A DNA stretch of 53,981 nt from Sergeia podlipaevii (Eukaryota > Euglenozoa > Kinetoplastea > Trypanosomatida > Trypanosomatidae). Position 1 is the stretch's first letter. Each line of letters opens with the position of its first letter. The position numbers were made by a program, and so were the translations under genes. The stretch lies in contig JASANZ010002143.1 in NCBI GenBank assembly GCA_030849805.1, positions 1-53,981 on the forward strand. The letters run 5' to 3'. This document shows, one piece after another, positions 22,301 to 31,623 of the stretch. The notes beneath the pieces are model-generated. The model made no database searches and was not told the origin of the DNA. It saw only the letters and a list, made by a program, of their open reading frames with translations.

Positions 22301-25300
22301 CCACACAGAAACAAAGACGGCTAGCCACTGCATATGCGAAGGACTAAGATGATGATGTGGCATCAATAGATTCATACTGCGCAAGCAGAGCACCGAGACG
22401 AGTGGAAGAGAAGCAGGGAGGCCTGGGTGGAATGTGGCCATAGTGCTCTGAAGGTGCACAAGACCAATGGCACAGAACGCGACGTAGTTGAGGGTGCTGT
22501 AACTGAACTCGTACCACGTTAAGGTCAGCTTCAGTGGAGATGGCATTAAAAAGTCGCGGTACCATTGTGTGATGGACCATCCCCATAGACGCAAAAGTGC
22601 AAGGAAGATAAAAAGAGCGGAGGCGATAATGCACATGACACCGAGTATCATATCCACTTTACTAGGGACGTTCATTGGTGGATTATAGGGCTGCTTGATC
22701 CAGTAACGCATAAAGAAGCTGCGCCGCTCGTCCATCTCTTCTAGCACTTCGCGAGGACATGGAATGCCGAAAGGGAGCCCCACCAGCACCCGAGCGCGCA
22801 TGCGGTACTCTGCCTCCAAGGCGAGCGTTTGCGCCTGGCTGAACCCTTCTATGCTGACCGCTGTGGTGCCCCCATTGGCATCGCCTGTGAGTCCATTGCT
22901 GCCCGCCTCACCACTACCTCCAGCCATGTTATTCGTAATGCAGGTAAGAGCCTCTCTCCGTGGCAGCGTTAGAGTGCCATGTACACGTAACAGGTCTCTA
23001 CAGTGGGTGGCGGCGCCGTTAATCTCAATGCGGCCCTCCTCACCCACCTCCAGGCTGCTGGTAATGGTTGTGTGATGTGGGGATCCAATCCTCAGCAGCC
23101 CATCCACCTGCACGTGTTTTGCGATGAAGCGGCCGCCGTCATCGAGGTTGAGCAAGGAGTGGGTGCCAATCAAAACGTCCGTGGCCTCCATCAGCAGCGA
23201 GCTCACCGCATGCATTGTCCCATTCATGAGCGAAAACTCGTCAAGATCAAGAAAGACAGCATCGCGTGCGTGCAGCTCGTGCGCAAACGCCACGCCCGTT
23301 CGAATACGTGGAAGAAGCTGCTTGGTTGCACAAAAAGGGGCCATGGCTGACAGACGATGTTCGCAAGCCACCTCTCGCAGCGCGTCCCATTGCGCTTGCG
23401 TTCTGAGCGCTTCGACGGAGCCGGTGACGGTGCCGCCCAAGGGCACAAAGCAACAGCCATGTAGCACGAGCCTCCCTCCAAGCGTCATGTACTGCGAGAC
23501 CGTCGAGGCGTGTGTGGCGCACGTATACTCGGAAGGGCTTGGCCCCGTCTCCGAGTTGGGGAACAGTGCGTCTTCGTGCAGGTGGACAAAGTAAATGACA
23601 GCGTGTGGGGGAGAGAAGAAGGTGGTCACAGCGGAGTGCGTAGGACTCAACGCGGTGGGAAGGTACGGGGCTGCGAATTGGTTGTAAAAGACCCCGACAC
23701 CACTCGCTTGGATCACCATATTTTCGGCAAACATGGAGCTCATCGCGGCCACAATAAGAGTGCCACTGAAGAGAAGCTTCGCAAGGCCCGTACTCGTCAC
23801 AAAGTTGGCGTTTTCAATGTGCACAAATGTGTGAGGACCAAAGGACGTAGTACCGTAGACACTCACAGTCGCGCCATCCACGGCAGGACCTCCCACCAAG
23901 ACGTTGAGAGACCCGCCGACGGTGAGAGAGTCAAGAAGTACGCCATCGCCCTGCACCACAAGTGTGCCGGTGCCATTCGCAGTAGCTGATACAAAGACAC
24001 AGCCGTCCAGCACGGTGAGCTCTGCGCGGTCCTCGAGGATCACGTCGCCACCAAGGCGAGCGTTATAGGCAGTGAGGGCCGTGTCACGCTTCAGCACAAA
24101 GGTCGACTTGATGCCGTTAGACACATCAGTCATGTTGACGCGACCCAGCACGACAACAGTGCCTTCGTTAAAGATAAAACGGTTGGTCAGCAGCGTATAG
24201 GAGCGGCGGTCCAATGCAATAATGCGCATGAACCCATGGGCGTGGTTGTTAATCGAGTTAATGCGACCCTGCGACTGCACACTGCTGATGCCATCTTCGC
24301 CCATGGAAGAGACAGAGAGGGTAAGGTTGCCATAATTATGAATAACACCGTCACGCTCCAGCGAGAGACGCTGCACGTCGATCGTCATCTCGCCATAGTT
24401 GTAGAGCGGCACCAGCAGCTGCCGAGTCTCGTACCCTTGCGTAGTGATCTTGCTGTATCCGGTGCAAGATATCATGCCCTTGCCAGTAATGCTACCGCCA
24501 GACCAGACGAATGATGAGACGTTGAGGGAGCGGTGGCGAAGGTCAAGCTTGCCCTTGTTCTGGACCTTCAGTCGAGTCACAGATGCGGACTGCGTCAACT
24601 TTACGTCTTGATCAATCAGCAAATTGGGGTTGTCGTTGTCAATCACCACCTCGCTCCCCTTCTCCACGAGGAGCGTCGAGACACGCACGTAAACCTGCGA
24701 CGCCTCGTGGTGGTAGCAGATGTGATAAATGCCTCGCTTGTGGAATGTACCAAAAAAACTCACGCGCGTCGCACTGCTATAGAAGAGCTGGACGAAGAAG
24801 ATGTTCTGCGTAATGAAGTCTGTGCACAGCTGCTCCGTGATGACGGCGGTGTCGCGCTCGGTCAAATTGGTGCCGTAGATAGTGCCTGTAAACTCTAGTT
24901 CGGAGCGCACTTGCGGAGGATCTGTTGATATCCCTTCTGGGCCCGACACCTCGTACGAGTCCATCACCTTCACGCGTAACAGTGGTAGCTTGTCGGGGTA
25001 CGGCATATAGCACAACGTCTGCACACCGCCGCGGTGTGGCGTGAAGCGGTACACGCGCGCATGCACGTCCCAGAGACTGCCACGCACAGAGGCGCCTCGG
25101 GTGTGAAGGCAGGTGGGGCCCTCCACCACGCGCAGCCGGCGCTCTAGTTCGTACTTTTCAATGAAAGGGCCATGCACACTGGCCAGCGGTACCGCTACAG
25201 GGCTCCCAGTGACAAAAAAGTGACTCATTGCGTCCCAGCGCGACTTGTCCAGCTGAAGAAAGAGAGTGTGGTGGATAACAAAAGGATCGCCAGCGAGGCA

Positions 25301-26251
25301 GTTGTTAGGCACATTCTCCACCCCCGCTTGAGCCACCTCCTTGAAGAGCGACAGCGGCAGGCACGGCACTACCAACACGGACCACCGCGGCGGCAGTTCC
25401 CAGTCCCGCTGGTCTTCAAACTTTACAAAGAGACGCCTGCCGCCATCCTGTGCCTCGAGTACACTACGCCGCAGTGTCTCAGCTACCGCTGCTCGCCATG
25501 CGGGGAGGCCAACGCTGCCGTCAAGTGGCGGCATGATGGGCCCGCGCGGGCCAAGCCAGAATGTAGTGCTGTTTACAATGTCGCCCTTATCGTCAATGAG
25601 CCGCACGTTAGTCGTCAGTACGTCAGACATAATGTGCACGAGTTCCGACCTGTTAGATGGAAATGCCGGGACAGCAACTTGAATGCTAAACGTTGCTCCG
25701 CCCTTCTTAATAATCGAGTCAGTCACACCATGGTACACAGACCCTCGATACCGCACTGTGGTCGCGCTGGCAGTATAGACAAACGAAGGCGCGCAGGGCA
25801 ATGTTAGTGCGAGAGCAAGCGCCAGTACTACCACCACCACAAGCGCTGCGCGTTGTGCCGCCCCTTGGCTTGACCTCCTCCATCCAGCTTTCACTATATT
25901 ATTGCACACTAAGTGCGCACCACCCTCCGGGCAGCTCTCTGAGTCGCAGTGGCAAAGACTGTTCGTTGCGCAAACATGTTGGACCTTTTGACAGGACCGC
26001 GCGGCACTGGCAGCCCTCACGCTGTGTGTCCTCATCAGTTTGCTAGAGTCACCGTAAGAAGTCACTTCTGCAAAGGACGAGCCAAGAGCGGCACCTCTAT
26101 GGCAATTAGGTACACTTTCATCATCCTCGCCGGCTCCGCATCCGCTACAGCATGAATCATCGTCTGGTACTTTCTTGACCTCATTAAATGACTGTAATGA
26201 CGAAAACTGAACGTACGCACAAGTAAGTTGTGAAAAGTAGATAAATTGCAT
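19346..26251 (-). CDS. Giant receptor-like STE11/MEKK-type protein kinase with beta-rich ectodomain and about ten membrane helices
   Basis: 2301 aa if the ATG at 26251 is used; the next in-frame Met is residue 73 (26035). Residues 134-158 are strongly hydrophobic (signal anchor). The lumenal or extracellular part (about 160-1190) is rich in beta strands with short Gly/Asn turns, resembling a parallel beta-helix or G8-like region (about 535-800 and 890-1110), and has many N-x-S/T sites. About ten hydrophobic helices follow (1197-1545), then a coiled coil (about 1545-1620). The kinase domain is at about 1687-1945: G1693-K-G-S-Y-G loop, K1714, H1807-R-D, D1827-F-G, and GSPFWMAPEV typical of STE11/MEKK. 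All catalytic residues are intact. The tail (1946-2301) is Ser/Asn/Ala-rich and disordered. Membrane-tethered signalling is inferred; ligand unknown. Confidence 0.9.
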   Translation of the reverse strand: MQFIYFSQLTCAYVQFSSLQSFNEVKKVPDDDSCCSGCGAGEDDESVPNCHRGAALGSSFAEVTSYGDSSKLMRTHSVRAASAARSCQKVQHVCATNSLCHCDSESCPEGGAHLVCNNIVKAGWRRSSQGAAQRAALVVVVVLALALALTLPCAPSFVYTASATTVRYRGSVYHGVTDSIIKKGGATFSIQVAVPAFPSNRSELVHIMSDVLTTNVRLIDDKGDIVNSTTFWLGPRGPIMPPLDGSVGLPAWRAAVAETLRRSVLEAQDGGRRLFVKFEDQRDWELPPRWSVLVVPCLPLSLFKEVAQAGVENVPNNCLAGDPFVIHHTLFLQLDKSRWDAMSHFFVTGSPVAVPLASVHGPFIEKYELERRLRVVEGPTCLHTRGASVRGSLWDVHARVYRFTPHRGGVQTLCYMPYPDKLPLLRVKVMDSYEVSGPEGISTDPPQVRSELEFTGTIYGTNLTERDTAVITEQLCTDFITQNIFFVQLFYSSATRVSFFGTFHKRGIYHICYHHEASQVYVRVSTLLVEKGSEVVIDNDNPNLLIDQDVKLTQSASVTRLKVQNKGKLDLRHRSLNVSSFVWSGGSITGKGMISCTGYSKITTQGYETRQLLVPLYNYGEMTIDVQRLSLERDGVIHNYGNLTLSVSSMGEDGISSVQSQGRINSINNHAHGFMRIIALDRRSYTLLTNRFIFNEGTVVVLGRVNMTDVSNGIKSTFVLKRDTALTAYNARLGGDVILEDRAELTVLDGCVFVSATANGTGTLVVQGDGVLLDSLTVGGSLNVLVGGPAVDGATVSVYGTTSFGPHTFVHIENANFVTSTGLAKLLFSGTLIVAAMSSMFAENMVIQASGVGVFYNQFAAPYLPTALSPTHSAVTTFFSPPHAVIYFVHLHEDALFPNSETGPSPSEYTCATHASTVSQYMTLGGRLVLHGCCFVPLGGTVTGSVEALRTQAQWDALREVACEHRLSAMAPFCATKQLLPRIRTGVAFAHELHARDAVFLDLDEFSLMNGTMHAVSSLLMEATDVLIGTHSLLNLDDGGRFIAKHVQVDGLLRIGSPHHTTITSSLEVGEEGRIEINGAATHCRDLLRVHGTLTLPRREALTCITNNMAGGSGEAGSNGLTGDANGGTTAVSIEGFSQAQTLALEAEYRMRARVLVGLPFGIPCPREVLEEMDERRSFFMRYWIKQPYNPPMNVPSKVDMILGVMCIIASALFIFLALLRLWGWSITQWYRDFLMPSPLKLTLTWYEFSYSTLNYVAFCAIGLVHLQSTMATFHPGLPASLPLVSVLCLRSMNLLMPHHHLSPSHMQWLAVFVSVWCTIAFVGVMKYQRRTSPARGPKAHAYQYLIYIVQKVDIVAVVAFTMFQGPIMSFLLDGIACPTMLRHLPCCEPFNRTPVRTVMLCMYALLVSSIYMPWAIARNQRHATGFDLHMKVAGFFLMYTLGVMEVSMWKVCYSSPVLLVVSSCSFHLLYAVLHARVPFSAYRNVNRCMLYVGMLPLLIYCTIFVHVARVRVGWIHSCTDGELAFRVVFAIAAVTFFVTFWRNILYARIEPSESVGDASVDAIKRSILQIRGRINDLKVEAFGTTEQADRENILNAIARLRIEFLEKHERYRYETHRILRSFHLGSQFEDTDLSLPHYGTSSRQSIDGSPIGSDVFYNASSSFVHSPTLMSHSSGLLTVEEMETFSCGPALGKGSYGTVHLGILTSGKLVAVKYVNVNLGSGNQEALESVKAEVNMLRELSHPNIIRYYGAHTIHDTMLVFMEFAVGGSLTSILRKFTQLTEPVMQLYTYQILRGLQYLHGKGVVHRDIKGENILIDGSGVAKLADFGCSKSLANIANASHVGCGTLVGSPFWMAPEVIRSEAYGTKADIWSVGCTVVEMLNGGEPPWREEFDNVYSAMFYVGSTTDIPQIPVETSELCRDFLYRCFERDVAKRPSAEELLQHPWLSTAMSKSEDNFFESFLAADLLSSSSPRLPPFQTLALERDSSVRMSSFASSGDPRTRSGNLHSQNVITAADNNNVNNSNTDAATAGTFSDSFASANRSSRLATSPRSYSPNSSSEANVSGSFLDQLGGLDDDADAESSNDAKDVAVPTSTRKGSSSMEGEQRTPDNHGQQNALDRRPSALNVDNDDPPPELPVTARRDSLSLGNPSADCTVAAAPEGTAAAAVSPVVTDGDNIAAGTVGKCFVERESPVMSTPTTGGAQFGSPNRRDDTAIMPGCDFPTRDIDGSSHNERNGEANTIQGGEGPFEDAVLHEPGIMKGQEVASVAASSAAQKGKEEHTPANNNGSTLNFTHLVEPE

Positions 26252-27415
26252 ATAGGCTCTTTATCCTCTTTTTTCTTTTGTTTATTTCTATTGCTACACT
26301 TCTCTTCTTCTTCTTTTAAGGATGCTGTTAATAAACGTGAGTAATGATATATGTATTTTGGAGATGTCAACGATCTCTTAGCTATGTATATATGTATAGT
26401 GTGTTTCGCCTCTTTCGGCAATCCTTGTTTATCTGTATGCTTTATGTGTTTGCCTGGGCCGTTCCGATGAGAAAAGGAAAAAAAAAATCAAATATTTTGC
26501 GATTGCGTTTGAGGTGAATGAAAGAAAAGAGTTTAAATAGTTTGCTTATATTTTCCCTCCTTTTAAAAAAGTTGAATCTTCCTGTGGCGCTTTCGCCTTA
26601 ATATTTCGCTTTCACTCCCCCTTACTTGCAGCGATGTGCTGCTATCTTGGGATACGATAGAAAAGAGAAAAGAAACTTTAGAGTAAACAACAGCAATATA
26701 TATATAAGAACGCACTAGCTACACTCTTTGTGAGGAGAGAAAAGGAGTGCCTCGCTTACGAGAGGCGTATAAAACTAAAAAATAATCAGATTGCTATTCG
26801 CGTGTATGTCTGTGATTGTATCCAGACACTTCCCTGTACCCTGTATATCGCTGATAGTATCCGACTTCAAAAACCGTAAATGACAGTAAAAAAAAAAAAT
26901 AGCTTTTGCTTCTAAAAAAAAAGATGAATAGAGAAACAGAGAAAGAAGAATATGTTTTTGAGACCTTTTAGTTTTTGGTGCGTTTGTTTTGATATGAAAA
27001 ACAAAGCATACAACGATAATGAGCAATCACACGCAGAAAAAAAAAGCGCTTTTTTTCATATTCGGCGGCAGATGTAGGTCTTTTTTATGAACGTAAAAAA
27101 ATAAGTAAATAGGCATCTACTGTGAGTATGCGCGCACACACAAAAAAAAAAAATGAAAGGGAGAATACCCTCCTCACAAAGAAACAAAGTCACTATAAAT
27201 AGGCATGAAGCCAATGACTGAAGCGGACACGCATGTATATATATATTTATATATATTTATATTTATAAAAGCACGAACGCAAACTTTACATCAAACATGA
27301 ATACCCCAAACTCGACTGAAGTCAAGCCCCAAAGTAGGTATGCATATATGAGTGATCTCAAAGATAAAAGCACTCCTAGTCAGACAAACTGCTCATGCAC
27401 GAGGGGGGGGGGAGG
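26252..27415. other. 1.2 kb spacer upstream of the kinase, kinesin 3' region
   Basis: Purine-rich in sense direction just upstream of 26251, so no good acceptor is seen there; a candidate acceptor AG lies inside the reading frame at 26208-26207. Also holds an A12 run followed by TGA (27142-27156), ATATTT repeats (27237-27268) and a G-run near 27401-27411. No gene recognised. Confidence 0.55.
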
Positions 27416-30400
27416 CTATTCTAGGAAGCGACCGAAAAGTCGTTCAAAGACCCCTACGTGCTGTGCCACTTGCCGCCGCTGTGCCAGCTCTGCCTGCACA
27501 TCTATCAGCTCCTGAGCAGTGCGCCTCGCCACGTCCTCCATCTCAATCTCGCGGGTGGAGCGCTCCTCCATGGCTTTGCGAGCCAACTGAGCGGCCTGTC
27601 GCTCCCGCTCTGCCAACTCGCGATTGCGGGCTTCGGTTTCCTGCAGAATGCACGCCTGGTGTTCACGTTCTGCATTCATGGCACGTAGCAGTCGATCTAC
27701 GTTGCGGCGCTTCTCTTCTTCCTGCGCAAGTCGCTGCTCCAACTCCTCCTGCTTCTCGAGCTGCACGGCCAGCATACCAGTGTCAGACTCGGCCAGCTCG
27801 CGATAAGACTGTGGCAGAGAGCAACAAGGGGTGAGACCAAGCACCTCCATCTGGCTGATAAGGCGGGCTGCGAGCTTGGCAAGATACTGTGCCATGGCGC
27901 CTTTTTCTAGCACGAGTTCGTCCTTGAGACCCAGCATGCCGTCCTTCTCGTCCAGCGCCGCCTCCACCTCAGCTTTTGATACCCCGCCGGTCGCACCTTC
28001 CTCACCACTCGCTGTGTTGCGGCGCCTGCATAAGAGACGCACAAGAAGGGAGCGGTTCTCTCTCCTTACCTCACGAAGCAGCGCGGTATACTCCTCTAAA
28101 GGCAAGGCTCCATCTGTGGCTCTCAGGTCAATGGTGGCTGCTGCAACAGCAGCAGAGGTTGCGCCATCGCAACCCACAGAATCTGCAGGCTCCACACCAG
28201 CTTCACGTAGCTGTGCGCGTAAGGCCTCTAAGAGCTGCTCATCTCGTCGTGTGCGCGTCAGAGCAGAGTCAAGATGGCGTTCCTGCTGCACAATGATATC
28301 CTTCATGGCCTCAATCACCGCCTCCTTCAGCGTAAGGGCAAGCGCCACATCAGGACCCGCTGCTGCCAGCGCCTCTGCGTGCCGTCTCTCCGCTACCTCT
28401 TCTGCCTGCGCCTCAGGCAGCTGGTGACCGTCGAAAGTATGAGAGAGGCGATCGGAGGAGGTCGGCGAGGAGAGCGCGCTACTGTCCACCATATTCTGGG
28501 CGTGCAGCAGCTGCTTTAGTGAGGTCACCTTGTTCGACAAGTTCGACCGCTCCTTACTGCTCTCCGCCAGTTGTGTTGTCAGTCGCTGAATCATTTTCTT
28601 GTACCCGCTTTGCATGGCGGCCACCTTGCCCCCAGCAGCAAGCCCGCCGATACTCGGTCTCAAGTCCCTGCCATCCAGAGCAAGAGCTCCCCCAGTTCCA
28701 CCGCTGCCACTAGCCGCCATGGCGGCCTCGTCTCTGCGTTGTTGTCGCAGACGCACGTTTTCTGTGGTAAGTCGGCGTACTTCCGCAGACAAGTCATCGC
28801 GCTGAGAGCGCAGTTCATCGATATCTGACTGCATGGACAGCCGTAGCGTCTCCAGCTCTGCCGGATCCACCCAGTGACCCCACACTGATGCTGACGATGA
28901 CGTCGATGATGAGTCTTGTCCCTCTGCTTCCGACTCTGCGTTTTCGCTAGAGTCAAGCACCGTCATGTCACCAGTAGTAGTACCGATGTCGCCACATGGC
29001 ACCCCATCACTACCTTGTTGGCGGCTCTGTAGCTGATGAACAGTAGCCACCAGGTGATCGGCCCGCTCCTGCGCCCGGCACAACTCCTTTGCTCGATCAT
29101 TGCTCAGCGCTGTCAGTCGGTCGAGCTGAGCGCGGAGATCGACGACCTTGCTGCGCTGCCGCTCTGTTTCAGCGGACAGACGCGCCTGCATTTCTTCCAC
29201 CTGTGAAACGTCCAGAAAGGTTTCAGGAAAACTCGTTTCTGTAGCAGGTGTAGACCCTAAGGACTGTATCTGCGCGGTCAGTGCTTCAATGCAGGCGTGA
29301 AGCCTCGCAGTGTCGTTGGCGCGTGAGGCGAGTATGGAGTCCTTCTCAGAGAGTTGTTTGAGGGCCTGGACAAGGTCCTCGTTGGTGCCCCCGCGCGCGC
29401 TCTCAAGTTTACGCTGGAAGTCCTCCACAATACGTTCCTGGGCGAGTTTCATGGCCGAAAGACTTTTGGCTTCCTCGTGCTTCTGCTCGTTAATGAGCTG
29501 CGCCATCTCCTTCGAGTGCTGCTCGTCCTGATACCCAATCTCTTCGTTCTGCTGATCTTGCAGGTTCTGCGCTTCAACGCGGTACACCTCCTTCAGCTTG
29601 TCAGTTTGCTCTTCGCTCGCACCAGTGGCCTTGAGCTCCGCGAGGTCCTTCTCAAAGCGCTCGCGCATCGCCTCCCGCTCCTGCTCATAGCGTCCGAGTA
29701 GCTCCTGCCGCTCGGCTCCCCGGCTCGCGATCTGCAACTCAAGAGAACCGATGCGAGCATCCTTCTCATCCAAAAGCCGCATGAGCTTCTGTGCGAGCTT
29801 CACGTAGTCGACGGTCACGGTCACCTTGGCTTGTACCTTCACCGCCATGGCACGCAGCCCAAACTGCAGGGAATTGGTAGTTTCATACAGATGATAGCTG
29901 CTGGGGCCAATGGTGAGGATGATCGAGGTGCGGCTGCGAGCGCCGATAGAGTCTTGCAAAATGCGAGTAAGTTTAGAGTTGCGCCAGGGGATGTGCTTAC
30001 TGCCAGCAGAGAGTGAGCTTACAACGTGACCGAGGGCAAGCAAGGATGCATTGATGGTTTTGGCTTCATCCTTCATGACAGGATTCGAGCTTGTGATACC
30101 AGTTTTGCTAAAACGCTCGTACCCTGCTAGATCAATGAAAGTGATCCTCCCTCGCGTCCGACCCTTGGCTGGTTCAGTGGGGTCCTCTGATGCAATCGTC
30201 ACACAAAGAGCCGTGTGGCCGCGACTGGATTCGGGATTCATTGCCGTCGCTGTCACGACACGCCGCGCGTTGCCCTCGTGGTAGTACTTCATAAACTCAC
30301 GTGTGCTAGTGAGCGTGCGAGTTGAGCACCCGGTCAGCGAGACGCCCTCCTTGCCATCAAAGTGAATTTCTACTCGATCCTTTCCATCGTGCGTCATGAG

Positions 30401-30979
30401 ATCGCCAAGGTGGTCACGATAAATCTGCACAAACTGCGCGTCTACGGTGTACACGCGGGTGTTCTCCTTATGAGAAATAGTGTCAAAAATATAGCTGGCC
30501 GCACGTGGGATAATGCCCTCCTTACCTGCTTCGGTGTTGCACATGGTGAAGGACTTGCCTGTGCCGGTCTGTCCGTAGCACATGAGGGCGGCGCAAAAGC
30601 CGTTGAAGGCGTGCTGAATGCAAGGCACGGCGACGGTGTCAAATACATCTTCCTGTGTGCTGGACGCTGGAAAGGTACCGTCAAAGTCGTAGTGACGCTC
30701 ATCCTTCACCACAACACGTTTGTCGTCGAGGGTCACAAGATTAAAGCTGCCCTCGCCAAAGTCAAGCTTGTTCGCAGGCCGCAGTCGGCAGTACACAAGA
30801 CACCTCGACATTGAAACCGGTGACGAATTTGCAGTTTCGTTAGAAGAGGAAGCACCGCAGTCAGTTGACGCTGTGACGCCGCTCTGACTATCCGGAAAGT
30901 CAGTCGAGACCGGCACTGACGCACGTTTGCGGTCATTGCCTTCCGACGCGTGTGAGCTGGTTGGACTGCACGCACTCAT
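27416..30979 (-). CDS. N-terminal motor kinesin with long coiled coil
   Basis: 1187 aa. A Ser/Thr-rich extension (1-56) precedes the motor domain (about 57-385): P-loop GQTGTGKS (136-143), switch I NPESSRGH (248-255), switch II DLAGYE (283-288), and the microtubule-binding helix region HIPWRNSKLTRILQDSIG (329-346). Switch I and II differ from the usual SSRSH and DLAGSE. After the neck the protein is mostly coiled coil (about 390-700 and 745-1170) broken by Ser/Gly-rich hinges (near 660-710 and 775-800), implying a dimer or longer assembly. No PH or other tail domain is visible. It should be a plus-end type motor or a structural cytoskeletal kinesin; the family is probably kinetoplastid-specific. 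Start ATG at 30979. Confidence 0.94.
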   Translation of the reverse strand: MSACSPTSSHASEGNDRKRASVPVSTDFPDSQSGVTASTDCGASSSNETANSSPVSMSRCLVYCRLRPANKLDFGEGSFNLVTLDDKRVVVKDERHYDFDGTFPASSTQEDVFDTVAVPCIQHAFNGFCAALMCYGQTGTGKSFTMCNTEAGKEGIIPRAASYIFDTISHKENTRVYTVDAQFVQIYRDHLGDLMTHDGKDRVEIHFDGKEGVSLTGCSTRTLTSTREFMKYYHEGNARRVVTATAMNPESSRGHTALCVTIASEDPTEPAKGRTRGRITFIDLAGYERFSKTGITSSNPVMKDEAKTINASLLALGHVVSSLSAGSKHIPWRNSKLTRILQDSIGARSRTSIILTIGPSSYHLYETTNSLQFGLRAMAVKVQAKVTVTVDYVKLAQKLMRLLDEKDARIGSLELQIASRGAERQELLGRYEQEREAMRERFEKDLAELKATGASEEQTDKLKEVYRVEAQNLQDQQNEEIGYQDEQHSKEMAQLINEQKHEEAKSLSAMKLAQERIVEDFQRKLESARGGTNEDLVQALKQLSEKDSILASRANDTARLHACIEALTAQIQSLGSTPATETSFPETFLDVSQVEEMQARLSAETERQRSKVVDLRAQLDRLTALSNDRAKELCRAQERADHLVATVHQLQSRQQGSDGVPCGDIGTTTGDMTVLDSSENAESEAEGQDSSSTSSSASVWGHWVDPAELETLRLSMQSDIDELRSQRDDLSAEVRRLTTENVRLRQQRRDEAAMAASGSGGTGGALALDGRDLRPSIGGLAAGGKVAAMQSGYKKMIQRLTTQLAESSKERSNLSNKVTSLKQLLHAQNMVDSSALSSPTSSDRLSHTFDGHQLPEAQAEEVAERRHAEALAAAGPDVALALTLKEAVIEAMKDIIVQQERHLDSALTRTRRDEQLLEALRAQLREAGVEPADSVGCDGATSAAVAAATIDLRATDGALPLEEYTALLREVRRENRSLLVRLLCRRRNTASGEEGATGGVSKAEVEAALDEKDGMLGLKDELVLEKGAMAQYLAKLAARLISQMEVLGLTPCCSLPQSYRELAESDTGMLAVQLEKQEELEQRLAQEEEKRRNVDRLLRAMNAEREHQACILQETEARNRELAERERQAAQLARKAMEERSTREIEMEDVARRTAQELIDVQAELAQRRQVAQHVGVFERLFGRFLE

Positions 30980-31623
30980 TATGTATAATATACGTTTAAA
31001 AAGAAACGTTCACTATATAAATGTACAATTCTTAACAACAAAAAAAAAATGAAAAGAGATTAAGGGCAAAGGTACTACGCCGTGTATGGCTGCGTAAAAA
31101 AATAAAAATAAAAAAAGCCTCAAAAAAAAATTGTAGAAGGAAGCATAAAAGAGCATTCTTTTTGTTTTAAAGATATATCTGGAGGCAGAAACGCAATACT
31201 AAGCGACAAAAAATAATAATAATAATAATAATAATAATTGAACATGTTTCCCCACTTCCTTGCACATGAAACGCAAATGTATTGTTACAAAAAGGGAAAA
31301 TAAAGGAAACGATGTGGTAAAAATATAATAAAAAGAATAATAATTGATATTGAATTAGTATTACACCAACGTAAAGAGTTACTTTTTATCATCCAAGTGA
31401 CACCCACCAACCAAAGATACACATGCATAGGAAGGGAACGAAGAAGAGAAAGTAGGAGAAGAAAAATGGCAAGCCGACTGCCCCATCTATGTGTGCATGT
31501 ATTGTGACAGCATTCTGTCTCGCACACGTCCACACCAAAATCTTTTACACACCACACACAAGAAAGAAAGTAGGAGAGGAGTGAAGAAAAAAAAAAGAAA
31601 GAAAACTCCTGTGTTCTCTTGAA
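30980..31623. other. Spacer between kinesin and TRM10
   Basis: Contains an A10 run followed by TGA (31040-31052), whose sense U-run is the likely pyrimidine tract for kinesin, and an (AAT)9 repeat (31212-31238). No coding region. Confidence 0.55.
31212..31238. repeat. (AAT)9 triplet repeat
   Basis: Perfect triplet repeat in the kinesin/TRM10 spacer; one of several AAT/ATT repeats that recur in spacers here (also near 2651-2670, 11876-11908, 16987-17004, 35379-35393). Confidence 0.85.

Noticed and set aside
26258..26330. Plus-strand pyrimidine tract ending in AAG followed by ATG, like an acceptor for an antisense gene
   Set aside because: The frame behind it is only 19 codons and no other plus-strand gene exists here.
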